A stretch of DNA of 17,445 bases, from contig DCIO01000027.1 of NCBI GenBank assembly GCA_002315885.1, positions 1 through 17,445 on the forward strand. The letters are read 5' to 3'. A program made the position numbers and the translations under genes. The notes beneath the pieces were generated by a model. The model ran no database searches. It was not told the DNA's origin and saw only the letters and a program-made list of their open reading frames with translations. This DNA is from Lentisphaeria bacterium UBA1724. GTDB taxonomy: Bacteria; Verrucomicrobiota; Lentisphaeria; Oligosphaerales; Oligosphaeraceae. Shown here piece by piece: positions 6,476 through 13,601 of this stretch. Every line of letters begins with the position of its first letter. The first letter of the stretch is position 1.

Positions 6476-6481
6476 TATAAA
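6476..6481 (+). promoter_or_regulatory. Possible -10 box for the ClC gene in an AT-rich divergent spacer
   Basis: TATAAA sits 36 bp before the ClC start codon in the spacer 6417-6516; an ATTGTT-like -35 lies 16 bp upstream, which is a poor match. The AT stretch 6471-6486 also reads TATATTTTATAA on the minus strand and could serve ddl. A short CCGC/GCGG hairpin with a 3-base loop follows immediately (6487-6497). Confidence 0.3.
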
Positions 6482-6516
6482 ATATACCGCCGAGCGGATT
6501 CACTTTTCGTCAAATT

Positions 6517-8310
6517 ATGCATAAGATGTCAAAAATATTTGCAGGAATGTCCTGGGGGACGCCTTGGAAACGTGCAAAACAGAAGCGCGTGCTGATTCTG
6601 ACCCTGTGTGTTGTGGCGGGTGCTCTAGCGGGATTGGCCGCCAGCGGCATGCACCTCCTGGCGGAAATTGTGCGTGAGAAGGCGTTGTGGGTTCTGGAAC
6701 TCCAAAAGGAGAAGGCCTTCTGGCTGGCTCCCGCCATGCCCGCGCTGGGCATCTTCTTCTGCGTGCTGCTGGGACGGCTTTTCTGGAGACGCCATCCATA
6801 CGATACCAATTTGTGGACGGCGATTCGGGAGGCGCGCTATCCCCGGCGTGGCATGAAGCCCTATCATGCGTTGAGCCATATCCTGACCTGCGGTGTCTCC
6901 GTGGGACTGGGTATTTCCGCGGGTATGGAGGCCCCCAGCGCCTTGACGGGCTCTGCCATCGGCGATACCCTGGGAAAAGAGCTTGGCCTGCCACGGGAAA
7001 CCCGCACGCTGCTGTTGTGTGCGGGCGCGGGTGCCGCCATCGCGGGCGTCTTCAGTGCGCCTCTTGCGGGTGCGCTCTTTGCCTGCGAGGTGCTGCTGCC
7101 TGGCTCATCCGCGGTGACGCTCATTCCGTTGCTGATTGCCTCGGCTTCGGGCAGTATCATCGGTCAGCTCTGTGGCGTGGATGTCCGTTTTCCCGACATC
7201 GTCTACAGCTGGAAGATGGCGAATCTCTGGCTATATCTGGCGATGGGGTTGGTCTGTGGTGCCATGTCCGTGGCGGTGATTCGCCTGAATTGCTGCATGT
7301 TGAAAATTCGCAAGTCGATTGGCAATCCCTGGGCGATGGCGTTTTTGGGAGCGGCGGTTCTCTACGGCATTTTCCTGCTGTTGCCTGTTCTGAGTGGCGC
7401 GGGGTTGGGGTATGTGCTGGATTTCATGCGGGGGACCAACTCGGAGTTGCCATGCGGCGTGTTGAATTTACCGAATCAGAGCGGCTGGATGCTCCTGGGG
7501 TGCTTTGCTCTTTGCGCCCTCATCAAGCCAATCTGCTCCATGATTTCCATCCAGTCAGGTGGTGATGGCGGCATGTTCGCCCCCACGTTGGTCACAGGCG
7601 CGTTCCTGGGACTCTTCTTCCACTCTCTTCTCGTCATGGCGAATATCACGGGCTTCCCCCTCATCAATTGCATGGCCGCGGGGATGGCGGGTATGCTGGC
7701 GGGAGTCATGCACGCGCCCCTGACGGGACTCTTCCTGATTGTGGAATTGCTGGGTGGATACCAGCTCTTTGTGCCGCTGATGATTGTGGTGGCGCTCTCT
7801 ACCTTCGTCAGCAAATGCCTCTGCCGGGAGAACATCTACTTCACTGCGGCGGAACTCTTCCGTAATCCCGACAAGGACCCATTGGTCAGCGAAAGTGTCG
7901 ACGCTCATCAGGAGACCCCCGTGGGAGATCTGGCCAGCCGCAACCTCTATACCCTGGCGCCACAGGATACCTTCCGCACTCTTCTGAAAGTCCTGCTTCA
8001 TAGCCCGCAGGAAATCTTCCCCGTGCTGGATACCCAGGGAAGACTGGTGGGGATCATCCGTGAACGAAATCTCCGCTCCTATCTCCTGGATGAAAAACTC
8101 TACGATATCCTTCTGGCGGACGACTTCATGGGCGCCGCACCCATGTCACTGCCTGCGGACGCCACACTGGCCGAGGCAACACGCGTCTTCGATGCCACCG
8201 GCGTGGATTTCATCCCCATTACCAAAAATCAGCACTTCCTGGGTATCCTCACCCGAGCGAATCTGCTGGATAGCCACCGTAGCCTGTTGAATCACCAGGA
8301 ACTGTTTTAA
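6517..8310 (+). CDS. ClC-family chloride channel/antiporter with C-terminal CBS domains
   Basis: A 597-residue membrane protein of the ClC family, which moves chloride, often in exchange for protons. Membrane helices fill residues about 25-435. The gating-glutamate motif appears as GISAGMEAP (Glu138, in place of the common GREGP), an internal glutamate sits at FACEV (Glu191, near the proton-glutamate position of antiporters), and SGGDGGMFAPTLVTG (347-361) matches the family GGIFAPxL signature; Tyr441 is in ENIYFTAAEL. The usual GSGIP chloride-filter loop is not recognisable: the corresponding region reads HPYDTNLWTAI. Residues about 468-590 form two CBS domains, nucleotide-sensing modules common in ClC proteins. 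ATG 6517 gives the longest frame but has no Shine-Dalgarno; 6526 is an alternative. Transport mode is uncertain. Confidence 0.92.
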   Translation: MHKMSKIFAGMSWGTPWKRAKQKRVLILTLCVVAGALAGLAASGMHLLAEIVREKALWVLELQKEKAFWLAPAMPALGIFFCVLLGRLFWRRHPYDTNLWTAIREARYPRRGMKPYHALSHILTCGVSVGLGISAGMEAPSALTGSAIGDTLGKELGLPRETRTLLLCAGAGAAIAGVFSAPLAGALFACEVLLPGSSAVTLIPLLIASASGSIIGQLCGVDVRFPDIVYSWKMANLWLYLAMGLVCGAMSVAVIRLNCCMLKIRKSIGNPWAMAFLGAAVLYGIFLLLPVLSGAGLGYVLDFMRGTNSELPCGVLNLPNQSGWMLLGCFALCALIKPICSMISIQSGGDGGMFAPTLVTGAFLGLFFHSLLVMANITGFPLINCMAAGMAGMLAGVMHAPLTGLFLIVELLGGYQLFVPLMIVVALSTFVSKCLCRENIYFTAAELFRNPDKDPLVSESVDAHQETPVGDLASRNLYTLAPQDTFRTLLKVLLHSPQEIFPVLDTQGRLVGIIRERNLRSYLLDEKLYDILLADDFMGAAPMSLPADATLAEATRVFDATGVDFIPITKNQHFLGILTRANLLDSHRSLLNHQELF

Positions 8311-8316
8311 CTCCTT

Positions 8317-8380
8317 CCTACGACGGCGTGGACGCCGTCGGTACACTCCCTACGACGGCGTGGACGCCGTCGGTACACTC
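8317..8380. repeat. Two tandem 32-bp palindromic repeats
   Basis: Two identical 32-bp units (8317-8348 and 8349-8380) each contain the hairpin CGACGGCG-TGGA-CGCCGTCG (8321-8340 and 8353-8372): an 8-bp perfect stem and 4-base loop. They fill nearly the whole 79-bp gap between the ClC gene and argB, ending 9 bp before the argB start codon. A reversed copy with one loop change is at 1-22, so this is a dispersed REP-like family. No T run follows, so a standard terminator role is not supported, though the hairpins could shape the transcript or the argB leader. Confidence 0.9.
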
Positions 8381-8389
8381 CCTCACACC

Positions 8390-9271
8390 ATGGACATCAC
8401 ACAAGAACAAAGCAAAGCGGATGTGCTCATTGAGGCACTGCCTTATTTCCAGGAATTCTACGGCAGCACCGTGTTGGTGAAATTCGGCGGCAGCGCCATG
8501 GAGGACATCGAACGCGCCCACGACGTCCTGCGGGATGTGGCATTCATGTCCGTGGCTGGCCTGAAGCCCATCGTGGTTCATGGCGGTGGCAAGGCCATCA
8601 ATGCGGAATTGGCGAAGGCAGGCGTCCAGCCACGCTTCATCAATGGATTGCGGTACACCGACGAAGATACCATCCGCGTGGTGGACAAGGTGCTCCATAA
8701 TGTGGTCAATGCGGACTTGGTGAATTTCCTGCGGAACAAGCTCCATGTGAAGACCGCCGCGGTCTCGGGCAAGAATATCCTCCGTTGCGAAAAAATCGGC
8801 ACGAAGGACGCGGAGACGGGCGCTGACCTGGACCTGGGCTACGTTGGGAAGGTAGTGAATGTGGATACCCCGCAACTGGAGTGGATTCTCTCACGCCATC
8901 AGGTGCCCGTGGTTACCCCGCTGGCATGCGATATGAATGGCGCGGTCTATAACATCAATGCGGATATGGCCGCCTGCGAATTGGCTGCGGAACTCAAAGT
9001 CCGCAAGCTGGTCTTCCTCTCCGATGTGCCTGGCGTCCTCCGGGATCCCAAGGACCCCAATAGCCTTATCTCCTCCATCCATTGCGATGAAGTGGACGAC
9101 CTTATCGCCCAGGGCGTCATCTCCGGCGGCATGATCCCGAAGGTCCGTAGCGCCCAGGAAGCCGTCCGCGCAGGCGTCGGACAGGTCCACATGATTGACG
9201 GACGCCTACGCCACTCACTCCTTTTGGAAATCTTCACCAAGAAGGGCGTCGGCACACAGATCCTGCCGTAA
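8390..9271 (+). CDS. argB: Acetylglutamate kinase
   Basis: Phosphorylates N-acetyl-L-glutamate, the second step of arginine synthesis, in the cytosol. The 293 residues show the amino-acid-kinase fold: KFGGSA (31-36), HGGGKAIN (64-71), NGLRYTD, NINADMAACELAAELKVRKLVFLSDVPGVL (about 188-217) and GGMIPKV with Lys241. An N-terminal helix (about residues 8-22, DVLIEALPYFQEFYG) precedes the first strand and the C-terminus reads HSLLLEIFTKKGVGTQI; both are features of hexameric, arginine-inhibited enzymes such as that of Thermotoga, so feedback inhibition is likely. The frame continues upstream to 8360, but that start lies inside the palindromic repeat and adds no conserved residues. No Shine-Dalgarno is seen. 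No other arg gene is nearby. Confidence 0.96.
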   Translation: MDITQEQSKADVLIEALPYFQEFYGSTVLVKFGGSAMEDIERAHDVLRDVAFMSVAGLKPIVVHGGGKAINAELAKAGVQPRFINGLRYTDEDTIRVVDKVLHNVVNADLVNFLRNKLHVKTAAVSGKNILRCEKIGTKDAETGADLDLGYVGKVVNVDTPQLEWILSRHQVPVVTPLACDMNGAVYNINADMAACELAAELKVRKLVFLSDVPGVLRDPKDPNSLISSIHCDEVDDLIAQGVISGGMIPKVRSAQEAVRAGVGQVHMIDGRLRHSLLLEIFTKKGVGTQILP

Positions 9272-9277
9272 ATGGGG

Positions 9278-9300
9278 AAATGGGGGATAGAGGCCCATTT
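9278..9300. terminator. Weak hairpin between convergent argB and DUF2851 gene
   Basis: AAATGGG (9278-9284) pairs with CCCATTT (9294-9300) in the 33-bp gap between converging genes. A short T-rich stretch follows on the plus strand and none clear on the minus, so it may be a weak shared terminator. Confidence 0.35.
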
Positions 9301-9304
9301 ATCT

Positions 9305-10669
9305 TTATGGGGTGACGACGAAGGGGCATTCGTTGCAATCGTGGTCCAGTGCCAGGCAGAAATTTTGGAAGATATCCATCATTCCCTGTTGTTGAGCGGC
9401 GTTGGTAATTAGCGAGCGCCATCGTGAGGGCGGGGTGAGAAAGCGCATGGTGGCTTCCTGGAGGAGGTGGTTGGATTGTGGGCGGGGGAGGAGTTCCCAG
9501 GCTTTGCATGCCAGGGTCTCGGTGGCGGTATCCCCTGACAGTTCGGCGTGTGCCCCCAGGAATGGCAGGAGCACATTGAGTGCCATATCACGTCGTCGGT
9601 CGATGCCCAATAGAGTAGCGGGATGTGGCGCCAATGCGTGTTGGAAATCCCGGATGCCATCCCAGGGGGATTCGTTTTGCAGAGGCGCCAGGAGTTCCTT
9701 CAGGAGCAGCTTGGGATTTCCCGCGGAGAGCCCCAGGCATTTGTCTAGCCAATCCAGAGGCTGGCAACGGCATCGATGAAGCAAGAATGCCCCCGCGGCC
9801 AGACGCCTGCATACGCTATTCATGGGACGTCCGCCGTAGGTATTCCAGGAGATATTGCTGGCGGTCAGGCCGCTTTGCCACCAGATTTTCCAGGCTTTGG
9901 TGAGCCAAGGTTGGAGGGCAGGGAGGACCTGGGTGATGGTGGGGTCCGGCAGGAGTCCCGCTACGCCGAAGAGCAGCGTCAGGAGCGCATCCAGGTCCTG
10001 TGCGTAGGGAAGCAGGGCTTTTAAGGGGAGCGAGTGGGCCAGTTGTTGAAATTGCTCGCGGTTCGCAGAATAACCCAGGGCATCGAATATCCTCTCATAG
10101 AGGGATTGCCCCAAGTCCATCTCCATGCCACGGCGGAGCAAATCACGTCCATGACGTTGGAAACGAGCGTAGCCCGCAGCCGACAAAATGCCTTTCAGGT
10201 GTTCGTCGTCGGATAATGCCCAACGCAAGGCGCAGGCGCCAGGGGGGATTTCCCGGGCGTGGGGATAGAAGGCCGCCTCGACGGACTCAAAGAGACGTTC
10301 CCAACCCGCCAGAAGCTGCGAATGCAATTCCAACGTGGGAAGACAGGTCTGCCTCTCGGAGGTGTCCCCTAGGTCGTCACGCCAGACCACATGCAGAATG
10401 ACTTCCGAGTAGGCGGGGTCGCCCTGGTGACCATGCGCAAACCACTCCGAAGAATACCGGTGCAACTCGATGTCACCACGGAACAATTGATCCCCCAGCA
10501 GGATGACCGCACCCTGAAAGTCAGGACCCTTCCCACGATTCCATAAACCACCCGAGACAATCCGTAATTCACGGCCATCCACACAGACCGGACGGGCACG
10601 CAAAAAACGCTCATTCCAGATGATCTGCAAAAAACGCTCGCTGAAAGGACAGGGGGTGTCTTTCTTCAT
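9305..10669 (-). CDS. DUF2851 family protein
   Basis: A 454-residue protein of unknown function. The N-terminal third carries the DUF2851 pattern: LQIIW (14-18), SGGLWNRGKGPDFQGA (39-54), GDIELH (65-70), then W76 with His79, His81 and Asp84 in SSEWFAHGHQGD and ILHVVW (91-96). The dense set of conserved His, Asp, Glu and Asn residues suggests a metal-dependent or nuclease-like active site, but this is an inference. The remainder is helical and ends in the family's C-terminal QQQGMMDIFQNFC followed by HDCNECPF, three cysteines that could bind a metal. No signal peptide or membrane helix is seen. No Shine-Dalgarno precedes the ATG; a promoter-like pair is at 10726-10753. It is monocistronic and converges on argB. 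DUF2851 occurs in Bacteroidota and PVC bacteria. Confidence 0.88.
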   Translation of the reverse strand: MKKDTPCPFSERFLQIIWNERFLRARPVCVDGRELRIVSGGLWNRGKGPDFQGAVILLGDQLFRGDIELHRYSSEWFAHGHQGDPAYSEVILHVVWRDDLGDTSERQTCLPTLELHSQLLAGWERLFESVEAAFYPHAREIPPGACALRWALSDDEHLKGILSAAGYARFQRHGRDLLRRGMEMDLGQSLYERIFDALGYSANREQFQQLAHSLPLKALLPYAQDLDALLTLLFGVAGLLPDPTITQVLPALQPWLTKAWKIWWQSGLTASNISWNTYGGRPMNSVCRRLAAGAFLLHRCRCQPLDWLDKCLGLSAGNPKLLLKELLAPLQNESPWDGIRDFQHALAPHPATLLGIDRRRDMALNVLLPFLGAHAELSGDTATETLACKAWELLPRPQSNHLLQEATMRFLTPPSRWRSLITNAAQQQGMMDIFQNFCLALDHDCNECPFVVTP

Positions 10670-10704
10670 GAAAGTTAGAAATATGAAAGTTGATTATGTA
10701 GTAA

Positions 10705-10743
10705 TGAAATTAGTAATTCAGTAAAAATATATATCTAATTTCA
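10705..10743. promoter_or_regulatory. 9-bp inverted repeat over the DUF2851 promoter region
   Basis: TGAAATTAG (10705-10713) and CTAATTTCA (10735-10743) are exact inverted copies 21 bp apart and flank the predicted -10 box. This geometry fits a repressor operator or a DNA hairpin. AT-rich sequence makes chance occurrence possible. Confidence 0.35.
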
Positions 10744-10753
10744 GTAAATGCAA
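10726..10753 (-). promoter_or_regulatory. Possible promoter of the DUF2851 gene
   Basis: On the minus strand TTGCAT (10748-10753) and TATATT (10726-10731) are separated by 16 bp in the most AT-rich part of the window, giving a leader of about 50 bases before the start at 10669. The -35 match is partial. Confidence 0.35.
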
Positions 10754-10781
10754 ATAGGTTGCTTTACGCTTTCGGGCTTAC

Positions 10782-10925
10782 TTCTTCGCCCTAAAGGGCT
10801 CACACAGGACAGAAGGATCTATCACCTTTTCCTTGATCCCGGGGGGGAGGGGCTTCCTTCTTCCCCGGAAAGCCGGTATAGCTGGAAGATCCTTCTGTTC
10901 TGTGCGAGCGCTTTAGCGCGAGGAA
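10782..10925. repeat. Inverted-repeat element with internal hairpins at both ends
   Basis: The 39-bp arm 10782-10820 matches the reverse complement of 10887-10925 at 34 of 39 positions, enclosing 66 bp. Within each arm lies a palindrome: GCCCTAAAGGGC at 10788-10799 and GCGCTTTAGCGC at 10908-10919. The two differences inside the palindrome compensate each other, so each end keeps its own stem. The interior 10821-10886 carries a G run (10841-10850 region) and no coding sequence. The form resembles a non-autonomous mobile element (MITE) or a paired REP element. It sits between dgkA and the DUF2851 gene and may also act as a terminator for dgkA. Confidence 0.8.
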
Positions 10926-10954
10926 TTTCTGTGCGAGCGCTTTAGCGCGAGGAA
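10898..10954. repeat. Tandem duplication of the right end of the inverted-repeat element
   Basis: Positions 10898-10925 and 10927-10954 are identical over 28 bases with a 29-bp period, so the right hairpin (10908-10919) is repeated at 10937-10948. The second copy ends 3 bp from the dgkA stop codon. Duplicated hairpins behind a gene could stabilise or terminate the transcript. Confidence 0.9.
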
Positions 10955-10957
10955 GTT

Positions 10958-11335
10958 TTATTTTTCCAGGAGATATTTTACCACCGTGTAGATAGCGCAG
11001 GACCAAGCGAATAGATTTCCGATGCAGACGCAAAGGACTCCGGCGCCTGCCAGGTCTTTTGCCTTTTTTGCCAGTGGGTGGATTGTAGGGGAGATGATAT
11101 TCACTGCATTTTCCACCGCGGTGTTGATAATTTCCATGGTTGGCAATGCCAGCCAGCACATCGTGAGGAATACTCTCCAGAGGAGTGTGAGTCCTGGTGC
11201 GAGCCATGCGGCTGGCAGAACGACGATACCAATGACCAGTTCCTGTCGGAAGGCCACTTCGTGGAATGCGTCTGCCAGTCCGTGGAATGCACAGGTCAGG
11301 GATTGTTTCAGATGTCGTAGGCCAAGAAAATCCAT
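10958..11335 (-). CDS. dgkA: Diacylglycerol kinase, prokaryotic DgkA type
   Basis: A small inner-membrane kinase that recycles diacylglycerol (or phosphorylates undecaprenol in some bacteria). The 125-residue length and three hydrophobic segments (about 34-50, 52-66, 98-120) fit. The active-site stretch MEIINTAVENAVNIISPTIHPLAKKAKDLAGAGV holds Glu68, Asn71, Glu75, Lys93 and Asp94, matching the E. coli residues; the Asp that follows at the VVD position in E. coli is Asn79 here, a small departure. Its ATG overlaps the stop of the upstream protease gene by one base (TGATG), so it is probably translated by coupling; no separate Shine-Dalgarno is evident. Tandem hairpins lie just after its stop. 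Which lipid is used cannot be told from sequence. Confidence 0.93.
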   Translation of the reverse strand: MDFLGLRHLKQSLTCAFHGLADAFHEVAFRQELVIGIVVLPAAWLAPGLTLLWRVFLTMCWLALPTMEIINTAVENAVNIISPTIHPLAKKAKDLAGAGVLCVCIGNLFAWSCAIYTVVKYLLEK

Positions 11336-12699
11336 CAGTTCAGTTGGAGCCGCGCGACTTCCACAGGCATCTTTACTGCGGAGGAATAGAATACCATATA
11401 GCGATACTCTCCCGCTTTGCTTCCTCGAAGACTATCGGCAATCTGGGAGAAGGTGGGGTATTCCTGCTCGGCGAACTGAAGTAATATATCCCCACGGCGG
11501 ATGACTTCCTTCCATTGGGCTCCCTGAATGCTGCCAAAAGGCTCTTCCTGGACGTCGCTGACGATGAGGGCTTCTTGGTTTTGACGGAGGCCCAGTGCGC
11601 TGCGCATGGCGTCGGTGAGGGGCGCCAAAGAGATGCCCAGACGTGTTCCAATGAGCATTTCGTCGGGTTGTGGTTCCAGGGTGAGGGTGAGCTCCCCGCG
11701 ATTAGTGGAAAGCATGACCGTGTCGCCGGATTTCAATTTCCAGATGGCATGTCCGAACTCGATTGGGTTTTTGACGGAGTTTCCATTGACCGCGAAGATG
11801 CGATCTCCCTCCTGCAATCCCGCTTTTGCCAATGGCGAGTTGGGAATGGGTGCGGGGAGGAGCACGCCAGAATAATCTGCGGATTGGAGAATGGCATTTG
11901 TGGGGATGCCCAGGAAGGCATCGGAGAAGTGTGCGGGTTTCAGCCAGAAGGAGAGGAATGGCTCGATGTGTGAGAGGGGGATGGCGAAGCAAATGCCCTG
12001 TGCATCGGCACGAATTGCCTGGTTGATGCCAACCAGTTGCCCATCCAGATTCACTAGTGGACCGCCGGAATTGCCGGGGTTGATGGCGGCATCCGTCTGG
12101 ATGAGATTCTCGAAATCCACATCGCCTTCCTGGAAAGAGCGATTCAGGGCGGAGAGGACGCCTGTGGAGACGGATTGTCCGAGACCGAAGGGATTGCCGA
12201 TGGCGATGACGGTCTCGCCTAGGTACAAATCATCCACCCGAGCGTATTCCGCGGCGGTCAACTGGGGGACTTCGCCCTGGAGTTTCAGCAGGCAGAGGTC
12301 ACTGTCCACATCATAGCCCACCACATCGGCGGAGAATGATGTTCCGTCCCAGAGTTGGACTTCGATGGATGATGCCCGTCGGACCACGTGGTAGTTTGTG
12401 AGGACCAACCCCGACTCATCCACGATGACGCCAGAACCCAGGGGTGAGAATTGTGTGACCACGCGGCGGGGTTGGTTGAAGAAATCGGTGAAGAAGAGGC
12501 TGAAGGGGTCGTTGACTTGGATAATCTGCTGGGTGGTGCCGATGCTGACTACCCAGGGAAGTGCTTTCTTGACGGCTTTGACCGTGGGCGTCATGCGGTT
12601 ATTTGAGACAATGGGGATGGCCGATGCAAAGCATACCGCGGTCATCACAGAAAGAACCATGACGAAGAAAATTATTTTTTTGGTAAACATCGCTTTCAT
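11335..12699 (-). CDS. HtrA/DegP-type periplasmic serine protease with PDZ domains
   Basis: A trypsin-like S1C protease that degrades or refolds damaged envelope proteins. From the chosen start it has 454 residues: signal peptide (about 1-27, KKIIFFVMVLSVMTAVCFASA), protease domain (about 40-240) and one clear PDZ domain (about 260-355, LGIPTNAIL then GLQEGDRIFAVNG), followed by a weaker second PDZ-like region to the C-terminus. The catalytic triad is complete: His104 in TNYHVV, Asp134 in DSDLCLLKL, Ser211 in GNSGGPL. An aromatic insertion (DPFSLFFTDFFNQP) in the N-terminal part matches the LA-loop region of DegP-like enzymes. The frame extends to 12783, but the upstream part lacks a signal peptide start; ATG 12690 is an alternative to 12699. 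Neither has a Shine-Dalgarno. It is co-transcribed with dgkA and divergent from ompH. Confidence 0.93.
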   Translation of the reverse strand: MKAMFTKKIIFFVMVLSVMTAVCFASAIPIVSNNRMTPTVKAVKKALPWVVSIGTTQQIIQVNDPFSLFFTDFFNQPRRVVTQFSPLGSGVIVDESGLVLTNYHVVRRASSIEVQLWDGTSFSADVVGYDVDSDLCLLKLQGEVPQLTAAEYARVDDLYLGETVIAIGNPFGLGQSVSTGVLSALNRSFQEGDVDFENLIQTDAAINPGNSGGPLVNLDGQLVGINQAIRADAQGICFAIPLSHIEPFLSFWLKPAHFSDAFLGIPTNAILQSADYSGVLLPAPIPNSPLAKAGLQEGDRIFAVNGNSVKNPIEFGHAIWKLKSGDTVMLSTNRGELTLTLEPQPDEMLIGTRLGISLAPLTDAMRSALGLRQNQEALIVSDVQEEPFGSIQGAQWKEVIRRGDILLQFAEQEYPTFSQIADSLRGSKAGEYRYMVFYSSAVKMPVEVARLQLN

Positions 12700-12911
12700 C
12701 TTTATGATTTTGAGACAGTGAAGTTCCGTGAATGCCTCTATGACACGTCCTAAATCAAGATAGTTCCCGAAAAATGGAATCACTTTTTGTAATAAAAGAT
12801 TCCCTATGGGGTGGGTTCTGTTTGTGTTTTTTTGTGGTAATAATCATCCAACTCTCATTTTCGGGTTACATTACCAAAAGTTGTTTTTGTTTTTCAACCA
12901 AATTTACTCGT

Positions 12912-13565
12912 ATGAAAACATTTGTTTTTGCTGCCATTTTTGCTTCCGTGTCTCTCTTTGCTCAGGTTACTGCCTACATCAACATGGAGACGGTCTTCAA
13001 CGAATATTACAAGACCATCACGGAGAATATCAAATTTGAGGAATCCCACCAGAAATTCACCACTGGTCTGTTGATGCTTCGGGACGAGTTTGAGAACACC
13101 CGCAAGGAGTATGTCCAGGCTGTGAACGACGCCAAGAACGACCTTCTGGGGGACACTGCCCGTCAGGCGGCAGTCCAGAAGGCCCAGATGCTGGAGGTCC
13201 GTTTGGAGCAGAAGCAGGAGGAGTTGGTGCAGTATCGCCAGGAAGCCATGAAGGAGATTGAGGGCAACCAGCAGATGGCCACCGAGGCGATTGTGAAGGA
13301 TTTGCAGGAGCAGCTGACCAAATATGCGGCTGACCGGCAGATTGAGGTAGTCTATGAAGTCTCCGGCAAGACCATGAACCGCATGCCCGTGATTCTGGTC
13401 TATCCCAAGGACAAGGAAATCACCGACGCTTTTGTGAAATTGACGAATGCGGGTCACGAGTCCGAGAAGACCGAAGCCCAGGCCAAACTGGAGGCCATGC
13501 GTGCCGCCGCCACCGAGCAGGCCAAGCAGCTCCAGGAGCAGGCCAAGCAGGCCCAGCAGAAGTAA
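12912..13565 (+). CDS. OmpH/Skp family periplasmic chaperone
   Basis: Holdase that escorts outer-membrane proteins across the periplasm. 217 residues: signal peptide (MKTFVFAAIFASVSLFA), then YINMETVFNEYYKT, the family's N-terminal strand and first helix, a long charged coiled coil (about 35-145) forming the tentacles, and a return segment with IEVVYEVSGKTMNRMPVILVYP. The C-terminal 45 residues are an Ala/Gln/Glu/Lys-rich helix (EQAKQLQEQAKQAQQK), longer than in E. coli Skp. An in-frame upstream ATG at 12774 would add residues with no signal-peptide logic, so 12912 is chosen; no Shine-Dalgarno is present. lpxD follows after 36 bp, the same order as skp-lpxD in E. coli, which strongly supports the call. 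Confidence 0.9.
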   Translation: MKTFVFAAIFASVSLFAQVTAYINMETVFNEYYKTITENIKFEESHQKFTTGLLMLRDEFENTRKEYVQAVNDAKNDLLGDTARQAAVQKAQMLEVRLEQKQEELVQYRQEAMKEIEGNQQMATEAIVKDLQEQLTKYAADRQIEVVYEVSGKTMNRMPVILVYPKDKEITDAFVKLTNAGHESEKTEAQAKLEAMRAAATEQAKQLQEQAKQAQQK

Positions 13566-13601
13566 GAGTCGGGTTATTTCCTTCATTTTTCGAGTTCAGA
13601 A

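Noticed and set aside
8360..8389. Upstream ATG adding ten residues to argB
   Set aside because: It begins inside the second palindromic repeat, and the added residues are not part of the acetylglutamate kinase N-terminus.
10748..10945. A 65-codon plus-strand frame over the inverted-repeat element
   Set aside because: It is a by-product of the repeat arms, with no start signal and no protein features.
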